Assembly: GCA_946407745.1 (NCBI GenBank)
Contig: CAMJPQ010000015.1
Span: 1-55,833 of the forward strand
Reading direction: 5' to 3'
DNA length: 55,833 bases
Source of the DNA: an uncultured Clostridia bacterium
GTDB lineage: Bacteria; Bacillota; Clostridia; Christensenellales; Aristaeellaceae
This document shows, one piece after another, positions 34,919 to 43,941 of the stretch. The position numbers and the translations under genes were made by a program. Below the pieces are notes generated by a model that saw nothing but the letters and a program-made list of their open reading frames with translations, did not search any database and had not been told where the DNA came from. How positions within the stretch are numbered: position 1 is the first letter of the stretch; every line of letters starts with the position of its first letter.

Positions 34919-34964
34919 CATATATTTCATTCCGGCCGGTTCGGCCAGATGCCGGAATGCCGCC

Positions 34965-35005
34965 TGCTGCCATAGCAATGCGACTGTGGCAGCAAGTTTT
35001 GTTTT
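34965..35005 (+). terminator. greA-lysS terminator
   Basis: An 8-bp perfect stem TGCTGCCA / TGGCAGCA (34965-34972 with 34987-34994) is followed by AGTTTTGTTTTT. Another perfect stem, ATTCCGGC / GCCGGAAT, precedes it at 34929-34958. Confidence 0.8.
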
Positions 35006-35036
35006 TCATCACGGGCTGCCAGCACAGGAGAAAAGC

Positions 35037-38000
35037 ATGAGTCTGCGTTCTTATTTTCCTTCCCGAATCTGGTCGCGCGGCCTGGAGTACTACAGAAAGA
35101 ACTGCGTGAAGCGATTCAGCAGCCACGGAGACCTTTACACCGCGACCGTGCAGGGCACCCGGTTGTATCACGTGACGATCCGGGTGCGCGGGGGCAAGAT
35201 TGCGGGATGGTACTGTGACTGCGAATATGCCTCCGACGGCAGTGTGTGCAAGCATGTGGCCGCCGTCTGCGCGAAGATCGACCAGGTCGACCCCAATGAT
35301 AACGGCGAGGGGGCCGCTGCGGTCAGAAGGCCTGAGAAGGTGCATCCCTTTGTGCCGAAGCCGTATCACGCCGCAGAGGACTACCGCGCGCCGCTGCGCA
35401 CCTTTGACCTGGACAGAATCTGCAAGGACGTTGAGGTGCCGCAGGACATGCTGGAACGGGCACAGGCGCAGATCAGCGCGGGTACAGTGAAGCTGACGCG
35501 CATCCGCCGCTCGGACAGCCGCTTTGCCTATGGACCGGAGTGCCAGGCAGCAGGCTTTGTGGAGGTGAACAGCCACCGCTATGAGCTGAAGGCCAGCTTT
35601 GACGAGCACCGATTGGACAGCATCAGCTGCGGCTGCCCGAACTGCCCGGGCTACTTCTACACCCCCACGGTCAGTGATCACACCCTTGCGCTTTTGCTGC
35701 TGGCGAGAAAGGAGCTGAACGAGCACCCCATCGACTGTGTTACCAGCGAGGAGGGCAGCGCGCTCATAGAAAGCTTCCGCAAGCAGACAGCGCTGGAACG
35801 GCGCGAGGAGGCTGTGCCCGCAAAAGAAGAGCGGCACAGGACCATTACGCTGGAGCCGCGCGTCAACCTGACCGACGGTGAGCTGTCGGTGGATTTCCGC
35901 GTAGGAGAAGGCCGGATGTACGTGGTGCGCAACCCCAGACAGCTGATGGAGGCGGAGGAGCAGCGCACGCCGCTGAGCATATCCGCCAAAAGCGCGGTGG
36001 ACTTTGCCCATGCCACCTTCACCGAGGAGTCACGGGTCTGGTATGACTGGCTGCGCCGGGCGATCGAGGGGGAGGAGGCGGCCCGGGCCCTGGCCAACCG
36101 CCTGGTCAGCTATTACCGCCAGGTTTCCGAGCACGCGGGTAGTCATCTGACGCTGACCGGCAGCCGCCTGGACGATTTTTTTGACATGACGGAGGGGATG
36201 ACGCTGGAAAGCGGCCTCACCCAAGCCAAAAAGATCACCCCCGTGACCCGACGCGCCGACATTACGCTGAACCTGCGCCCGTACTATGGCGACAGCGGAG
36301 AGGAACTGCTGGGCGTGAAGCTGACAGGCAAGCTGCCCAGAACGCGCCGCGGCGCGAAATACCGCTACATACTGGAAGGCGAAAACCTCATCCGCATCGA
36401 GCCGGAGCAGGGGCGGCAGCTGGAGCCGCTGTTTGAATCAACGGACGGTTCGGAGCTGAATATGGTCATCGGGCGGGCTGATATGGCGCCTTTTTACAGC
36501 CATGTGGTGCCCGCGCTGCAGCAGTGCGTGAAGCTGAAGGAGTACACGCCTGAGCAGATTGCGCCCTTCCTGCCGCCCGAGGCGGTGTATCAGTTCCACC
36601 TGGACGCCGTGGAAAACGAGGTAACCTGTGCGCCGACAGTCCGCTGCGGCGAGGACAGCTGGACGCTGGAGCGCGCGGACGCCTTCTACCTGGACCAGGA
36701 GGAGAGGGAGCACGTGATCAGCACGGTGTCGCGCTACTTCCCTGAGCGGGACAAAGAGCGCCACGTGTGGCTGGCCCCCCGGTCAGAGGACGCGGTGTTC
36801 GACCTGCTGACCCGCGGCGTGGACGAGCTGACGGAGCTGGGCGAGGTGTTCGCCACAGACAGCTTCAAGGCCCTGCGCGTGCGGCGCAAATGGAAGCTGA
36901 AGGCCGGTGTGCAGCTGGAAAGCGACCTGTTGAACCTGCAGCTGCTCTCCGACGACCTGACGCAGGAGGAGCTGCGGGAGGTGCTGGCTGCCTACGCGCA
37001 GCGCAAACGCTACCACCGGCTGCGCAGCGGCGAATTTGTGGAGCTGGACGAGGAGCAGATGGCCGACCTGGACGCCCTGTTCCAGGCTGCCCATGTGCCG
37101 CTGAAGAGTTTTGTGACCGGAAAGATGCACCTGCCCGCCTACCGCGCGCTGTACCTGGATAAGCTGATGGAGGAACACGAGAGTGTATCCGCCGAGCGGG
37201 ACAAGCGCTTCCGGGCGCTGGTGAAGGCCTTCAAGACCGTCAGCGACTCCGACGACGAGGTGCCCTCCTCCCTCACCGGCGTGCTGCGCCCCTACCAGGA
37301 GCAGGGCTTCAAGTGGCTGATGACGCTGCTGCACTGCGGCTTCGGCGGTATACTGGCCGACGACATGGGCCTTGGCAAAACGCTGCAGATGATTGCGGTG
37401 CTGCTGCGCGAGAAGGAGCAGGGCGCGTCCGGGCCCTCGCTGATCGTATGCCCCGCTTCGCTGGTGTACAACTGGCAGGAGGAATGCGCGCGCTTCGCCC
37501 CGCAGCTGAAGGCAGAGGTCATCGCGGGCACGCTCCCGGAGCGCCGGAAGCTTTTGAGCGCCACGGATAGCGCGGACGTCCTGATCACGTCCTACGACCT
37601 TTTGAAGCGGGACGTGGCGGAGTATGAGGGCATACCGCTGCACATCATGGTGCTGGACGAGGCGCAGTATATCAAGAACCACTCCTCCGCCGCGGCGAAG
37701 AGCGTAAAGGCGGTGCAGGCGGCACACCGCTTTGCGCTGACCGGCACGCCGGTAGAAAACCGGCTGAGCGAGCTGTGGTCGATCTTTGATTTCCTGATGC
37801 CCGGCTTCCTGTACCAGTACGAGGTGTTCCGCCGCGAGATGGAAACGCCGATTGTGCGCTATGAGGACAAGGAGGAGATGGAGCGGCTGCGCCGCATGGT
37901 CGGCCCCTTCATCCTTCGTCGCCTGAAGACGGACGTGCTGCGCGACCTGCCCGCCAAGTATGAGGAGACGCGCCCGGTGAAGCTGGAGGGCGAGCAGCGC

Positions 38001-38669
38001 AGGCTGTATGATGCGCAGGTGGCGCATCTCAAAAACATGCTGGCGGAGAAAAGCGAGGCGGAGTTCGACCGCTCCAAGGTGCTGGTGCTCGCGGAGCTGA
38101 CGCGCCTGAGGCAGATCTGCTGCGACCCGTCACTGATGGCCGCGGGCTACGAGGGCGCCTCCGCCAAGCGCGAGGCGCTGCGGGACCTGGTGCGCTCTGC
38201 CATCGACGGCGGACACAAGATGCTCATTTTCTCCCAGTTTACCTCCATGCTGGCGCTGCTGCAGGAGGACCTGAAGGCTGAGGGAATTGAATTTATGCTG
38301 CTGACAGGCGAGACTCCCAAGCACGAGCGCGTGGATATGACCCGGCGCTTCAACACGGGCGACACGCCGGTATTCCTCATCTCGCTGAAGGCGGGCGGCA
38401 CCGGACTGAACCTGACCGGCGCGGACATCGTGATCCACTACGACCCGTGGTGGAACCTGGCCGTGCAGAACCAGGCGACGGACCGGGCACACCGCATCGG
38501 ACAGGAAAAGCCCGTGACGGTGTACCGGCTGATCGCCCGCGATACCATCGAGGACAGGATCGTCAAGCTGCAGGAGACCAAGCGCGACCTGGCAGAGGGC
38601 ATCCTCTCCGGCGAGCACGCCTCCCTTGCGGGCATGAGCCGCGAAGAACTGATGGAGCTGATTGGCTGA
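35037..38669 (+). CDS. SWIM zinc-finger SNF2-family DNA helicase/translocase
   Basis: SNF2 proteins translocate on double-stranded DNA. This 1,210-residue protein has an N-terminal SWIM finger (Cys60, Cys62, Cys71, His73: CDC...CKH). A long middle region corresponds to the SNF2-associated bacterial domain (about 150-720). The ATPase follows, with Walker A DDMGLGKT (about 774), DEAQ box LDEAQYIKN (about 872) and motifs V/VI (SLKAGGTGLNLT, DRAHRIGQ near 1,145). The start ATG has CAGGAG upstream. It is 1 base from the RNase H-like exonuclease gene, an arrangement that suggests a shared role in DNA repair; no methylase or restriction gene is near. Confidence 0.93.
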   Translation: MSLRSYFPSRIWSRGLEYYRKNCVKRFSSHGDLYTATVQGTRLYHVTIRVRGGKIAGWYCDCEYASDGSVCKHVAAVCAKIDQVDPNDNGEGAAAVRRPEKVHPFVPKPYHAAEDYRAPLRTFDLDRICKDVEVPQDMLERAQAQISAGTVKLTRIRRSDSRFAYGPECQAAGFVEVNSHRYELKASFDEHRLDSISCGCPNCPGYFYTPTVSDHTLALLLLARKELNEHPIDCVTSEEGSALIESFRKQTALERREEAVPAKEERHRTITLEPRVNLTDGELSVDFRVGEGRMYVVRNPRQLMEAEEQRTPLSISAKSAVDFAHATFTEESRVWYDWLRRAIEGEEAARALANRLVSYYRQVSEHAGSHLTLTGSRLDDFFDMTEGMTLESGLTQAKKITPVTRRADITLNLRPYYGDSGEELLGVKLTGKLPRTRRGAKYRYILEGENLIRIEPEQGRQLEPLFESTDGSELNMVIGRADMAPFYSHVVPALQQCVKLKEYTPEQIAPFLPPEAVYQFHLDAVENEVTCAPTVRCGEDSWTLERADAFYLDQEEREHVISTVSRYFPERDKERHVWLAPRSEDAVFDLLTRGVDELTELGEVFATDSFKALRVRRKWKLKAGVQLESDLLNLQLLSDDLTQEELREVLAAYAQRKRYHRLRSGEFVELDEEQMADLDALFQAAHVPLKSFVTGKMHLPAYRALYLDKLMEEHESVSAERDKRFRALVKAFKTVSDSDDEVPSSLTGVLRPYQEQGFKWLMTLLHCGFGGILADDMGLGKTLQMIAVLLREKEQGASGPSLIVCPASLVYNWQEECARFAPQLKAEVIAGTLPERRKLLSATDSADVLITSYDLLKRDVAEYEGIPLHIMVLDEAQYIKNHSSAAAKSVKAVQAAHRFALTGTPVENRLSELWSIFDFLMPGFLYQYEVFRREMETPIVRYEDKEEMERLRRMVGPFILRRLKTDVLRDLPAKYEETRPVKLEGEQRRLYDAQVAHLKNMLAEKSEAEFDRSKVLVLAELTRLRQICCDPSLMAAGYEGASAKREALRDLVRSAIDGGHKMLIFSQFTSMLALLQEDLKAEGIEFMLLTGETPKHERVDMTRRFNTGDTPVFLISLKAGGTGLNLTGADIVIHYDPWWNLAVQNQATDRAHRIGQEKPVTVYRLIARDTIEDRIVKLQETKRDLAEGILSGEHASLAGMSREELMELIG

Positions 38670-38670
38670 G

Positions 38671-39816
38671 ATGAATCTGAGAGCCAAGCTGGATGCCATA
38701 CAGGCTGAGAAGAAGTCCGCGCCGGCTTCCTCCGTCCCTGAGGTGCGGTTCACCGACTGCTGGAAGCGGCGCGCACTGCGCCCTCTCACCGAAGTGGAGG
38801 GCGCTTTTGGCCTTGACAGGGAAAACGTGGCGCTGATGACGGAGGCGGAGCTGCCGCAGCCGCTGGACCCGGCGCGCATCCTCTACCTGGACACGGAGAC
38901 GACAGGGCTAGGCGGCGGCAGCGGCACGGTCGCCTTTGAGGTGGGCCTGGGTTTCCTCACCGAAGAGGGCTTTGAGGTGCGCCAGCTGGTGATGCGCGAC
39001 TACCCCGAAGAGGTTTTTCTCCTCCGCGAGGTGGAAAAGCACCTGCGCCGCTTTGACGTGGTGTGCACCTTCAATGGCTCTACCTTCGACCTGCCGCTGC
39101 TGCGCACGCGCTTTCTGATGAACAGGATGCGGCCGGACTGCCTGGACATGCCCCACATCGACCTGCTCCACATTGCGCGGCGCGTTTTTAAGCTGCGGCT
39201 GGGGCGGTGCAACCTGACCCGCCTGGAGGAGGTCATTCTCGGGCAAACGCGCACGGATGACCTGCCGGGCAGCCAGGTGCCGCAGCGCTATTTTGATTAC
39301 CTGAAGACCGGCAATTTTGACCTGCTGACCGACGTGCTGCGGCACAACGAGCAGGACATCGCCTCGCTCTGTGTGCTGCTGACCCGCATGGCAGAGTGGT
39401 ACGGCAGGCCGCAGGGCCTCCGGCACGCGGAGGATGTGCTGTCCATGGGTGTGGCGCTTGAGCGGGCAAAGCACGCCGAGCAGGCAAAGCAGTGCTACCG
39501 GCTGGTGCCCGCGGGCCGCTACCACGCGCTGGGGCAGCAGCGCCTGGCGCTGCGACTGCGCAGGGACGGCAGAGGGGAGGAGGCAGCCTCGGTGTGGAAG
39601 GAAATGATAGCCAGAAACGAGGGCGGCGCCCACCCCTACACGGAGCTGGCCAAGTATTACGAACACATATTGCGCGACCCGGAAAGGGCGCTGGATATGA
39701 CGCGGGAGGCGCTGATCCGCTTTTCCGGCAGCAGCCTGGGCGGCAGCGGGGACGGAACGGAAGCGCTGCTGAAGCGCTATGACCGACTGCGCAGAAAGGT
39801 GGACGGAAAGAAATGA
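38671..39816 (+). CDS. RNase H-like exonuclease domain protein (YprB family) with TPR-like tail
   Basis: YprB proteins combine a DEDD-type 3'-5' exonuclease fold with helical repeats. The 381-residue protein has YLDTETTGLGGGSG (first two acidic ligands, about residue 72), VCTFNGSTFDLPLL (third ligand) and HNEQDIASL (fourth), so the site looks complete. The last about 120 residues are helical, tetratricopeptide-like. ATG 38671 is preferred; TTG 38662 is possible. It sits between the SNF2 helicase gene and a radical SAM gene whose start overlaps its stop. Confidence 0.88.
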   Translation: MNLRAKLDAIQAEKKSAPASSVPEVRFTDCWKRRALRPLTEVEGAFGLDRENVALMTEAELPQPLDPARILYLDTETTGLGGGSGTVAFEVGLGFLTEEGFEVRQLVMRDYPEEVFLLREVEKHLRRFDVVCTFNGSTFDLPLLRTRFLMNRMRPDCLDMPHIDLLHIARRVFKLRLGRCNLTRLEEVILGQTRTDDLPGSQVPQRYFDYLKTGNFDLLTDVLRHNEQDIASLCVLLTRMAEWYGRPQGLRHAEDVLSMGVALERAKHAEQAKQCYRLVPAGRYHALGQQRLALRLRRDGRGEEAASVWKEMIARNEGGAHPYTELAKYYEHILRDPERALDMTREALIRFSGSSLGGSGDGTEALLKRYDRLRRKVDGKK

Positions 39817-40691
39817 TCTGCAGTCTTTGCCCCCGCGCCTGCGGGGCGGAGAGGGACGCTGAAGCCGGCAGGGGCTTTTGCCGCCTGGGGGAGGAAATGC
39901 GTCTTGCCCGCATCGCGCCGCACCTGTGGGAGGAGCCGCCCATCAGCGGACAGAAGGGCACAGGCGCTGTCTTCTTTTCCGGCTGTACGCTCAGGTGCGT
40001 TTACTGCCAGAACGGGGAAATCAGCCACCGAAATGCCGGCCGCCTGTTCACCCCCGCGCAGCTGGCGGACAGCCTGCGCCGCCTGACCGACATGGGCATG
40101 CAGTCCGTCAGCTTCATCACGGCCACACCCTTCGTGCCAAAGATACTGGAGACGCTGGAGCTTTACCGGCCCCCGGTTCCGCTGGTGTGGAACACCTCGG
40201 GCTATGAAACGGTGGACACACTGCGCGCGCTGGATGGAGTGATCGACGTCTATCTGCCGGACCTGAAGCACCATTCGCCGGAGGTGGCGCGTGTGTGCTG
40301 CGGCGCGCCGGACTATTTCGAGGTGGCCTCCGCCGCCATAGAGGAGATGGTGCGCCAGCGCGGCGCGGCCCGGTATGACGGGCAGGGCATCATGCGCAGC
40401 GGCGTGCTGATCCGCCACCTGATACTGCCCGGCTGCACCGGGGACTCCATCGCCCTGCTGGACTGGGTGAAGGAGCGCTTCCCCTCAGGGGTGCCCGTCA
40501 GCCTGATGCAGCAGTATGTGCCCTGCAACGGCGTGAGCGTGCCGGGGCTGAACCGGCGCATCACCGCAAGGGAATACCACCGGGTCAGAGACCACATGGA
40601 GCAGCTGGGTCTGGATGGCTTCTGGCAGGGTGCGACCTCCGCCACGGAGGATTTCATCCCGGTGTTCAACCGGGATGAGAGCTTTGTGTGA
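39813..40691 (+). CDS. PflX-like radical SAM protein
   Basis: A radical SAM enzyme related to pyruvate formate-lyase activating enzymes; the PflX substrate is not firmly known. The 292-residue protein has the cluster motif CTLRCVYC and an N-terminal Cys set (CSLCPRAC plus GFC) typical of this group. GTGAVFFSG precedes the radical SAM site and NTSGYE follows. The ATG overlaps the previous stop (ATGA). It ends the SNF2-YprB-PflX operon. No glycyl-radical enzyme gene is in the window. Confidence 0.87.
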   Translation: MICSLCPRACGAERDAEAGRGFCRLGEEMRLARIAPHLWEEPPISGQKGTGAVFFSGCTLRCVYCQNGEISHRNAGRLFTPAQLADSLRRLTDMGMQSVSFITATPFVPKILETLELYRPPVPLVWNTSGYETVDTLRALDGVIDVYLPDLKHHSPEVARVCCGAPDYFEVASAAIEEMVRQRGAARYDGQGIMRSGVLIRHLILPGCTGDSIALLDWVKERFPSGVPVSLMQQYVPCNGVSVPGLNRRITAREYHRVRDHMEQLGLDGFWQGATSATEDFIPVFNRDESFV

Positions 40692-40801
40692 GGCAGAGTG
40701 CACAGTGAACGCCGCGGCCGGGCGGCGTCCCCGGTGCCGGTGGGTCGGATCATCAGAAGAGTAGCGACTGTGCAGATCAATCTCCTCAAGCACAGCATTA
40801 T

Positions 40802-40829
40802 TTGACTTTTTCACTATCTGTGATACAAT
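40802..40829 (+). promoter_or_regulatory. MATE gene promoter
   Basis: TTGACT (40802-40807) and TACAAT (40824-40829), 16-base spacer. The transcript would start near 40836, giving a 100-base leader. Confidence 0.72.
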
Positions 40830-40873
40830 AATGCTGCTCATCGGAGGGTAGATTATTCTGTGGAAATGATCGA

Positions 40874-40914
40874 CCGGATAAGATGGCAGGCTGAGATGCC
40901 TGTGTCTTATCCGG
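40874..40914 (+). promoter_or_regulatory. Attenuator-like hairpin in the MATE leader, with a possible leader peptide
   Basis: CCGGATAAGA / TCTTATCCGG (10 bp, perfect) encloses GCAGGC / GCCTGT and is followed by TTTATTTATT, the form of an intrinsic terminator inside the leader. Upstream, GGAGGG (40843-40848) precedes GTG 40860, which opens a short frame (MEMIDRIRWQAEMPVSYP...) reading through the whole hairpin and past the MATE start. Drug-dependent ribosome stalling on such a leader would be the classical way to open the terminator. It matches no riboswitch class known to me. Confidence 0.6.
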
Positions 40915-40936
40915 TTTATTTATTGGAGGGATCACG

Positions 40937-42301
40937 GTGCAGGCAAGCAACGACTTTACAACCGGCAAGATTCTCGGACCACTCATCCGTTTTATGGTCC
41001 CGGTGTTTCTCGCCATGTTTCTGCAGGCAATGTACGGCGCGGTGGATCTTCTGATCGTGGGGCAGTTTGCCCGGCCACTGGATGTTTCCGCCGTTTCAAC
41101 CGGCTCACAGATGATGATGACCATCACCAACCTTGTCACAAGCTTTGCCATGGGCACGACGATCCTGCTCGGCCAGCGCATAGGGGAAGGACGCGGGCGG
41201 GAAGGCGGCCAGGTTGTGGGAAGCAGCATATGCCTGTTCGGAGCTGTCGCCGCCGTCTTTACAATCCTGATCCCTGCGCTCTGCAGGCCATTGAGCAGCG
41301 TGATGAACGCCCCCGCCGCGGCCTTTGACGCGACTGCGTCGTATATCAGCATCTGCGGTTTAGGCTCTGTGTTCATCATTACCTATAATCTGATTGGCAG
41401 CATTTTCCGTGGAATCGGTGATTCACGGACGCCGCTGATGACAGTCCTGCTCGCCTGTGTTTTTAATATCGCAGGAGACCTTCTGCTGGTCGCTGTCTTC
41501 CATATGGGCACAACCGGTGCGGCCGTAGCAACGGTTTTTGCTCAGGCCATCAGCGTCCTGATCTCCCTGCTGGTCCTCCGGAAGCGTGAATTGCCTTTTC
41601 AAATTCAAAAAAAGGACATTCGCTTTGAAGGGGCGGTCATCAGAAAAGTCACGTCGCTCGGCCTCCCGATCGCCCTGCAGGATCTGCTGGTTGGGATATC
41701 GTTCCTTGTGCTGCTGGCCATTGTCAACAGCCTTGGACTGATCCCGTCAGCCGGTGTCGGTGTGGCTGAGAGGGTTTGCGGATTCATCATGCTCATACCG
41801 TCCGCCTTCATGCAGGCCATGGCTGCGTTTGTGGCCCAGAATATCGGCGCGGGAAAGTATCAGCGCGCGAGAAAAGCGCTGGCGTATGCCATTGGTGTTT
41901 CCGCCATGCTCGCTGTGGCGATGTTCGTGCTGACATTCTGGCGCGGCGACCTGCTCTCCGGGATCTTTTCCAGAGACCGGGAGGTCATCTCTGCCGCCGC
42001 TGAGTACTTGAAAGCATACGCGATTGACTGCCTGCTGACCTGCTTCCTGTTCTGCTTCATTGGTTTCTTCAACGGCCTGGGCATGACGCGATTTGTCATG
42101 ATACAGGGTATCGCAGGCGCTTTCCTTGTCCGCATTCCCGTAGCATTTCTGATGAGCCGTGAGGTGCCGGTTTCCATGTTTCACATCGGCCTTGCCACAC
42201 CTTGCTCAACTGTGCTGCAGGTGACCATGTGCTTGGTTTGCTTTGCGGCTGCCAACAGGAAGCGCACAAGGACAGACAAGCAGGCGCATTCCGCTGATTG
42301 A
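40937..42301 (+). CDS. MATE family multidrug/cation efflux transporter
   Basis: MATE proteins export drugs or metabolites in exchange for Na+ or H+. The 454-residue protein has twelve predicted helices in two homologous halves and the usual opening GKILGPLIRFMVPVFLAMFLQAMYGAVDLLIVG. Further typical segments are SIFRGIGDSRTPL and IGFFNGLGMTRFV. GTG 40937 has GGAGGG six bases upstream. Codon use is less CTG/GGC-heavy than in neighbouring genes, which hints at later acquisition. The substrate is unknown. Confidence 0.93.
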   Translation: MQASNDFTTGKILGPLIRFMVPVFLAMFLQAMYGAVDLLIVGQFARPLDVSAVSTGSQMMMTITNLVTSFAMGTTILLGQRIGEGRGREGGQVVGSSICLFGAVAAVFTILIPALCRPLSSVMNAPAAAFDATASYISICGLGSVFIITYNLIGSIFRGIGDSRTPLMTVLLACVFNIAGDLLLVAVFHMGTTGAAVATVFAQAISVLISLLVLRKRELPFQIQKKDIRFEGAVIRKVTSLGLPIALQDLLVGISFLVLLAIVNSLGLIPSAGVGVAERVCGFIMLIPSAFMQAMAAFVAQNIGAGKYQRARKALAYAIGVSAMLAVAMFVLTFWRGDLLSGIFSRDREVISAAAEYLKAYAIDCLLTCFLFCFIGFFNGLGMTRFVMIQGIAGAFLVRIPVAFLMSREVPVSMFHIGLATPCSTVLQVTMCLVCFAAANRKRTRTDKQAHSAD

Positions 42302-42463
42302 GGGCGCAGCTTAGGCAACTTAGCGCAATTCGGTGGCGCTGCCGGCGGCTTATTTCGCCTGCCCTGAGCAAAGCATTCAGGATTTGCAATCGTGGCTGAA
42401 CAGTCTTCACACCTTTCTGAGATGCCTCTTTGTGAGGTGTTACCCCAAACAGGAGCAATTGCT

Positions 42464-43021
42464 ATGGCACAGGAACTCATTCTTTATCACGGCAGTATCG
42501 TGAAAGGCCTACATTGCATTCTCGCCAATGCGAAATCTCACACTGACGGGAGGAAGGTGGCCTATTTTACGACGGATCGGGTCTACGCCCTGGTGTGCTG
42601 CAGAAGCAGGGAAGAAAACTTTGTCACCATGGGACTGAAAGCCGGCAAACCGCACTATTATGAACGCTTCCCGGACCAGCTGAAGATCATGTACGACGGG
42701 AGGGAAGGGTTCTTATATCAGCCGGCTGCCAATGCCGGGCTGATAAACACCAACGGGCACACATGGGAGAGCCATGTTGATGTGCCCGTTATCCTGTATG
42801 AACACATACTGAACATTTATCCTGAAATACTCAGGGAAGAAGCCGCCGGGAACGTGGTCATCCACCGCTATGCGGAAATCGATCCGGCAGAGCAGAATAT
42901 GCACGCCAACTACTTGCGCGATCATATTGACGACCCACTGCTTGCTCAATACCGGGATTTCATCATTCTGCATTTTTCCCCGCTGTGGGATGAAAACACC
43001 AACGCTCAAGCCTGCCAGTGA
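42464..43021 (+). CDS. Hypothetical protein with YHGS motif, possible ADP-ribosyltransferase fold
   Basis: Not a family I can name with certainty. The 185-residue protein begins ELILYHGSIVKGL. After a gap comes GRKVAYFTTDRVYALVC, then KPHYYERFPDQLKIMYDGREGFLY. An early YHGS followed by Y-F-T-T and a later aromatic/acidic segment resembles the H-Y-[E/Q] layout of ADP-ribosyltransferase-like folds such as DUF3990; a catalytic Glu is not assigned. ATG 42464 has CAGGAG upstream. It is a soluble single-domain protein with codon use like that of the adjacent MATE gene. Function not claimed. Confidence 0.72.
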   Translation: MAQELILYHGSIVKGLHCILANAKSHTDGRKVAYFTTDRVYALVCCRSREENFVTMGLKAGKPHYYERFPDQLKIMYDGREGFLYQPAANAGLINTNGHTWESHVDVPVILYEHILNIYPEILREEAAGNVVIHRYAEIDPAEQNMHANYLRDHIDDPLLAQYRDFIILHFSPLWDENTNAQACQ

Positions 43022-43053
43022 AAACGGCATGCCATTTGAGCCGCCTGAATGCC

Positions 43054-43073
43054 GCACCTGAAGTGGTGCTTTT
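43054..43073 (+). terminator. Weak terminator behind the YHGS gene
   Basis: GCACC / GGTGC stem, loop TGAAGT, followed by TTTTG, 30 bases after the stop codon. Confidence 0.5.
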
Positions 43074-43118
43074 GTAACCTTTCCCGTTATGGTTTTGTGT
43101 AACGCTTTTGACCTTCTA

Positions 43119-43147
43119 TTGAAAAATGGCGGCGGATGGGGTAAAAT
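43119..43147 (+). promoter_or_regulatory. nagB promoter
   Basis: TTGAAA (43119-43124) and TAAAAT (43142-43147), 17-base spacer, about 35 bases before the ATG. No NagR-type operator is evident. Confidence 0.7.
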
Positions 43148-43183
43148 GCAGCTGGAAGAATTACAGGAAAGGCAGGCAGCGCC

Positions 43184-43921
43184 ATGCGCATCATCCGCAC
43201 GAAGGATTACAAGGACCTGTCGCGGAAAACCGCGAACATACTCTCCGCCCAGGTAATCATCAAGCCCGGCTGCGTGCTTGGGCTGGCAACCGGCTCCTCG
43301 CCGCTGGGCACCTACGAGCAGCTGGTGGAGTGGTACAACAAGGGGGATATCGACTTTTCGCAGGTCACCTCCATCAACCTGGACGAATACCGCGGCCTGA
43401 CCCATGACCACGAGCAGAGCTACTGGTATTTCATGCAGAAGCATTTCTTCAGCCGTATCAATATCCGCCCGGATCACGTGCATGTGCCGGACGGGGCCAA
43501 CCCGAACGCGGAGGAAGCCTGCCGCGAGTACGACAGGATCATTGAGGAGGCCGGCGGCATCGACTGCCAGCTGCTGGGCATCGGCCTGGACGGCCATATC
43601 GGCTTCAACGAACCCGCGGATGCCTTCCAGATGGGCACGCACTGCGTGCGCCTCACACAGAGCACCATTGAGGCCAACAAGCGCTTCTTCTCCTCAGCGG
43701 ACGAAGTGCCCAGGGAAGCGTACACCATGGGCATCAGGAACATCATGCAGGCCAGGAAGGTGCTGCTGATCGCCAGCGGCGAGGGCAAGGCGGCCATACT
43801 GAAGCAGGCCTTCTTCGGGCCGGTGACGCCGCGCGTGCCGGCCTCCATCCTGCAGATCCACCAGGATTTTACCCTCATCGCGGATGAGGCGGCGCTGAGC
43901 GAAATCGACGCCATGAAATGA
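43184..43921 (+). CDS. nagB: Glucosamine-6-phosphate deaminase
   Basis: Converts glucosamine 6-phosphate to fructose 6-phosphate and ammonia, feeding amino sugars into glycolysis. The 245-residue length fits the Firmicutes type. Active-site motifs are LATGSSPLGTY (phosphate loop), NLDEYRG (general base Asp) and GLDGHIGFNEP (catalytic His and Glu). No nagA or sugar PTS gene is adjacent; the next gene encodes a DUF308 membrane protein 20 bases later. Confidence 0.96.
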   Translation: MRIIRTKDYKDLSRKTANILSAQVIIKPGCVLGLATGSSPLGTYEQLVEWYNKGDIDFSQVTSINLDEYRGLTHDHEQSYWYFMQKHFFSRINIRPDHVHVPDGANPNAEEACREYDRIIEEAGGIDCQLLGIGLDGHIGFNEPADAFQMGTHCVRLTQSTIEANKRFFSSADEVPREAYTMGIRNIMQARKVLLIASGEGKAAILKQAFFGPVTPRVPASILQIHQDFTLIADEAALSEIDAMK

Positions 43922-43941
43922 AAACCAGACAGGAGAAAGCA

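Noticed and set aside
40710-40727. CGCCGC/GCGGCG hairpin after the PflX-like gene as a terminator
   Set aside because: No U tract follows and short GC-rich stems are frequent here.
40874-40914. TPP riboswitch suggested by CTGAGA in the MATE leader
   Set aside because: Only the six-base match is present; the other conserved TPP helices are absent and the base pairs form a simple terminator-like hairpin.
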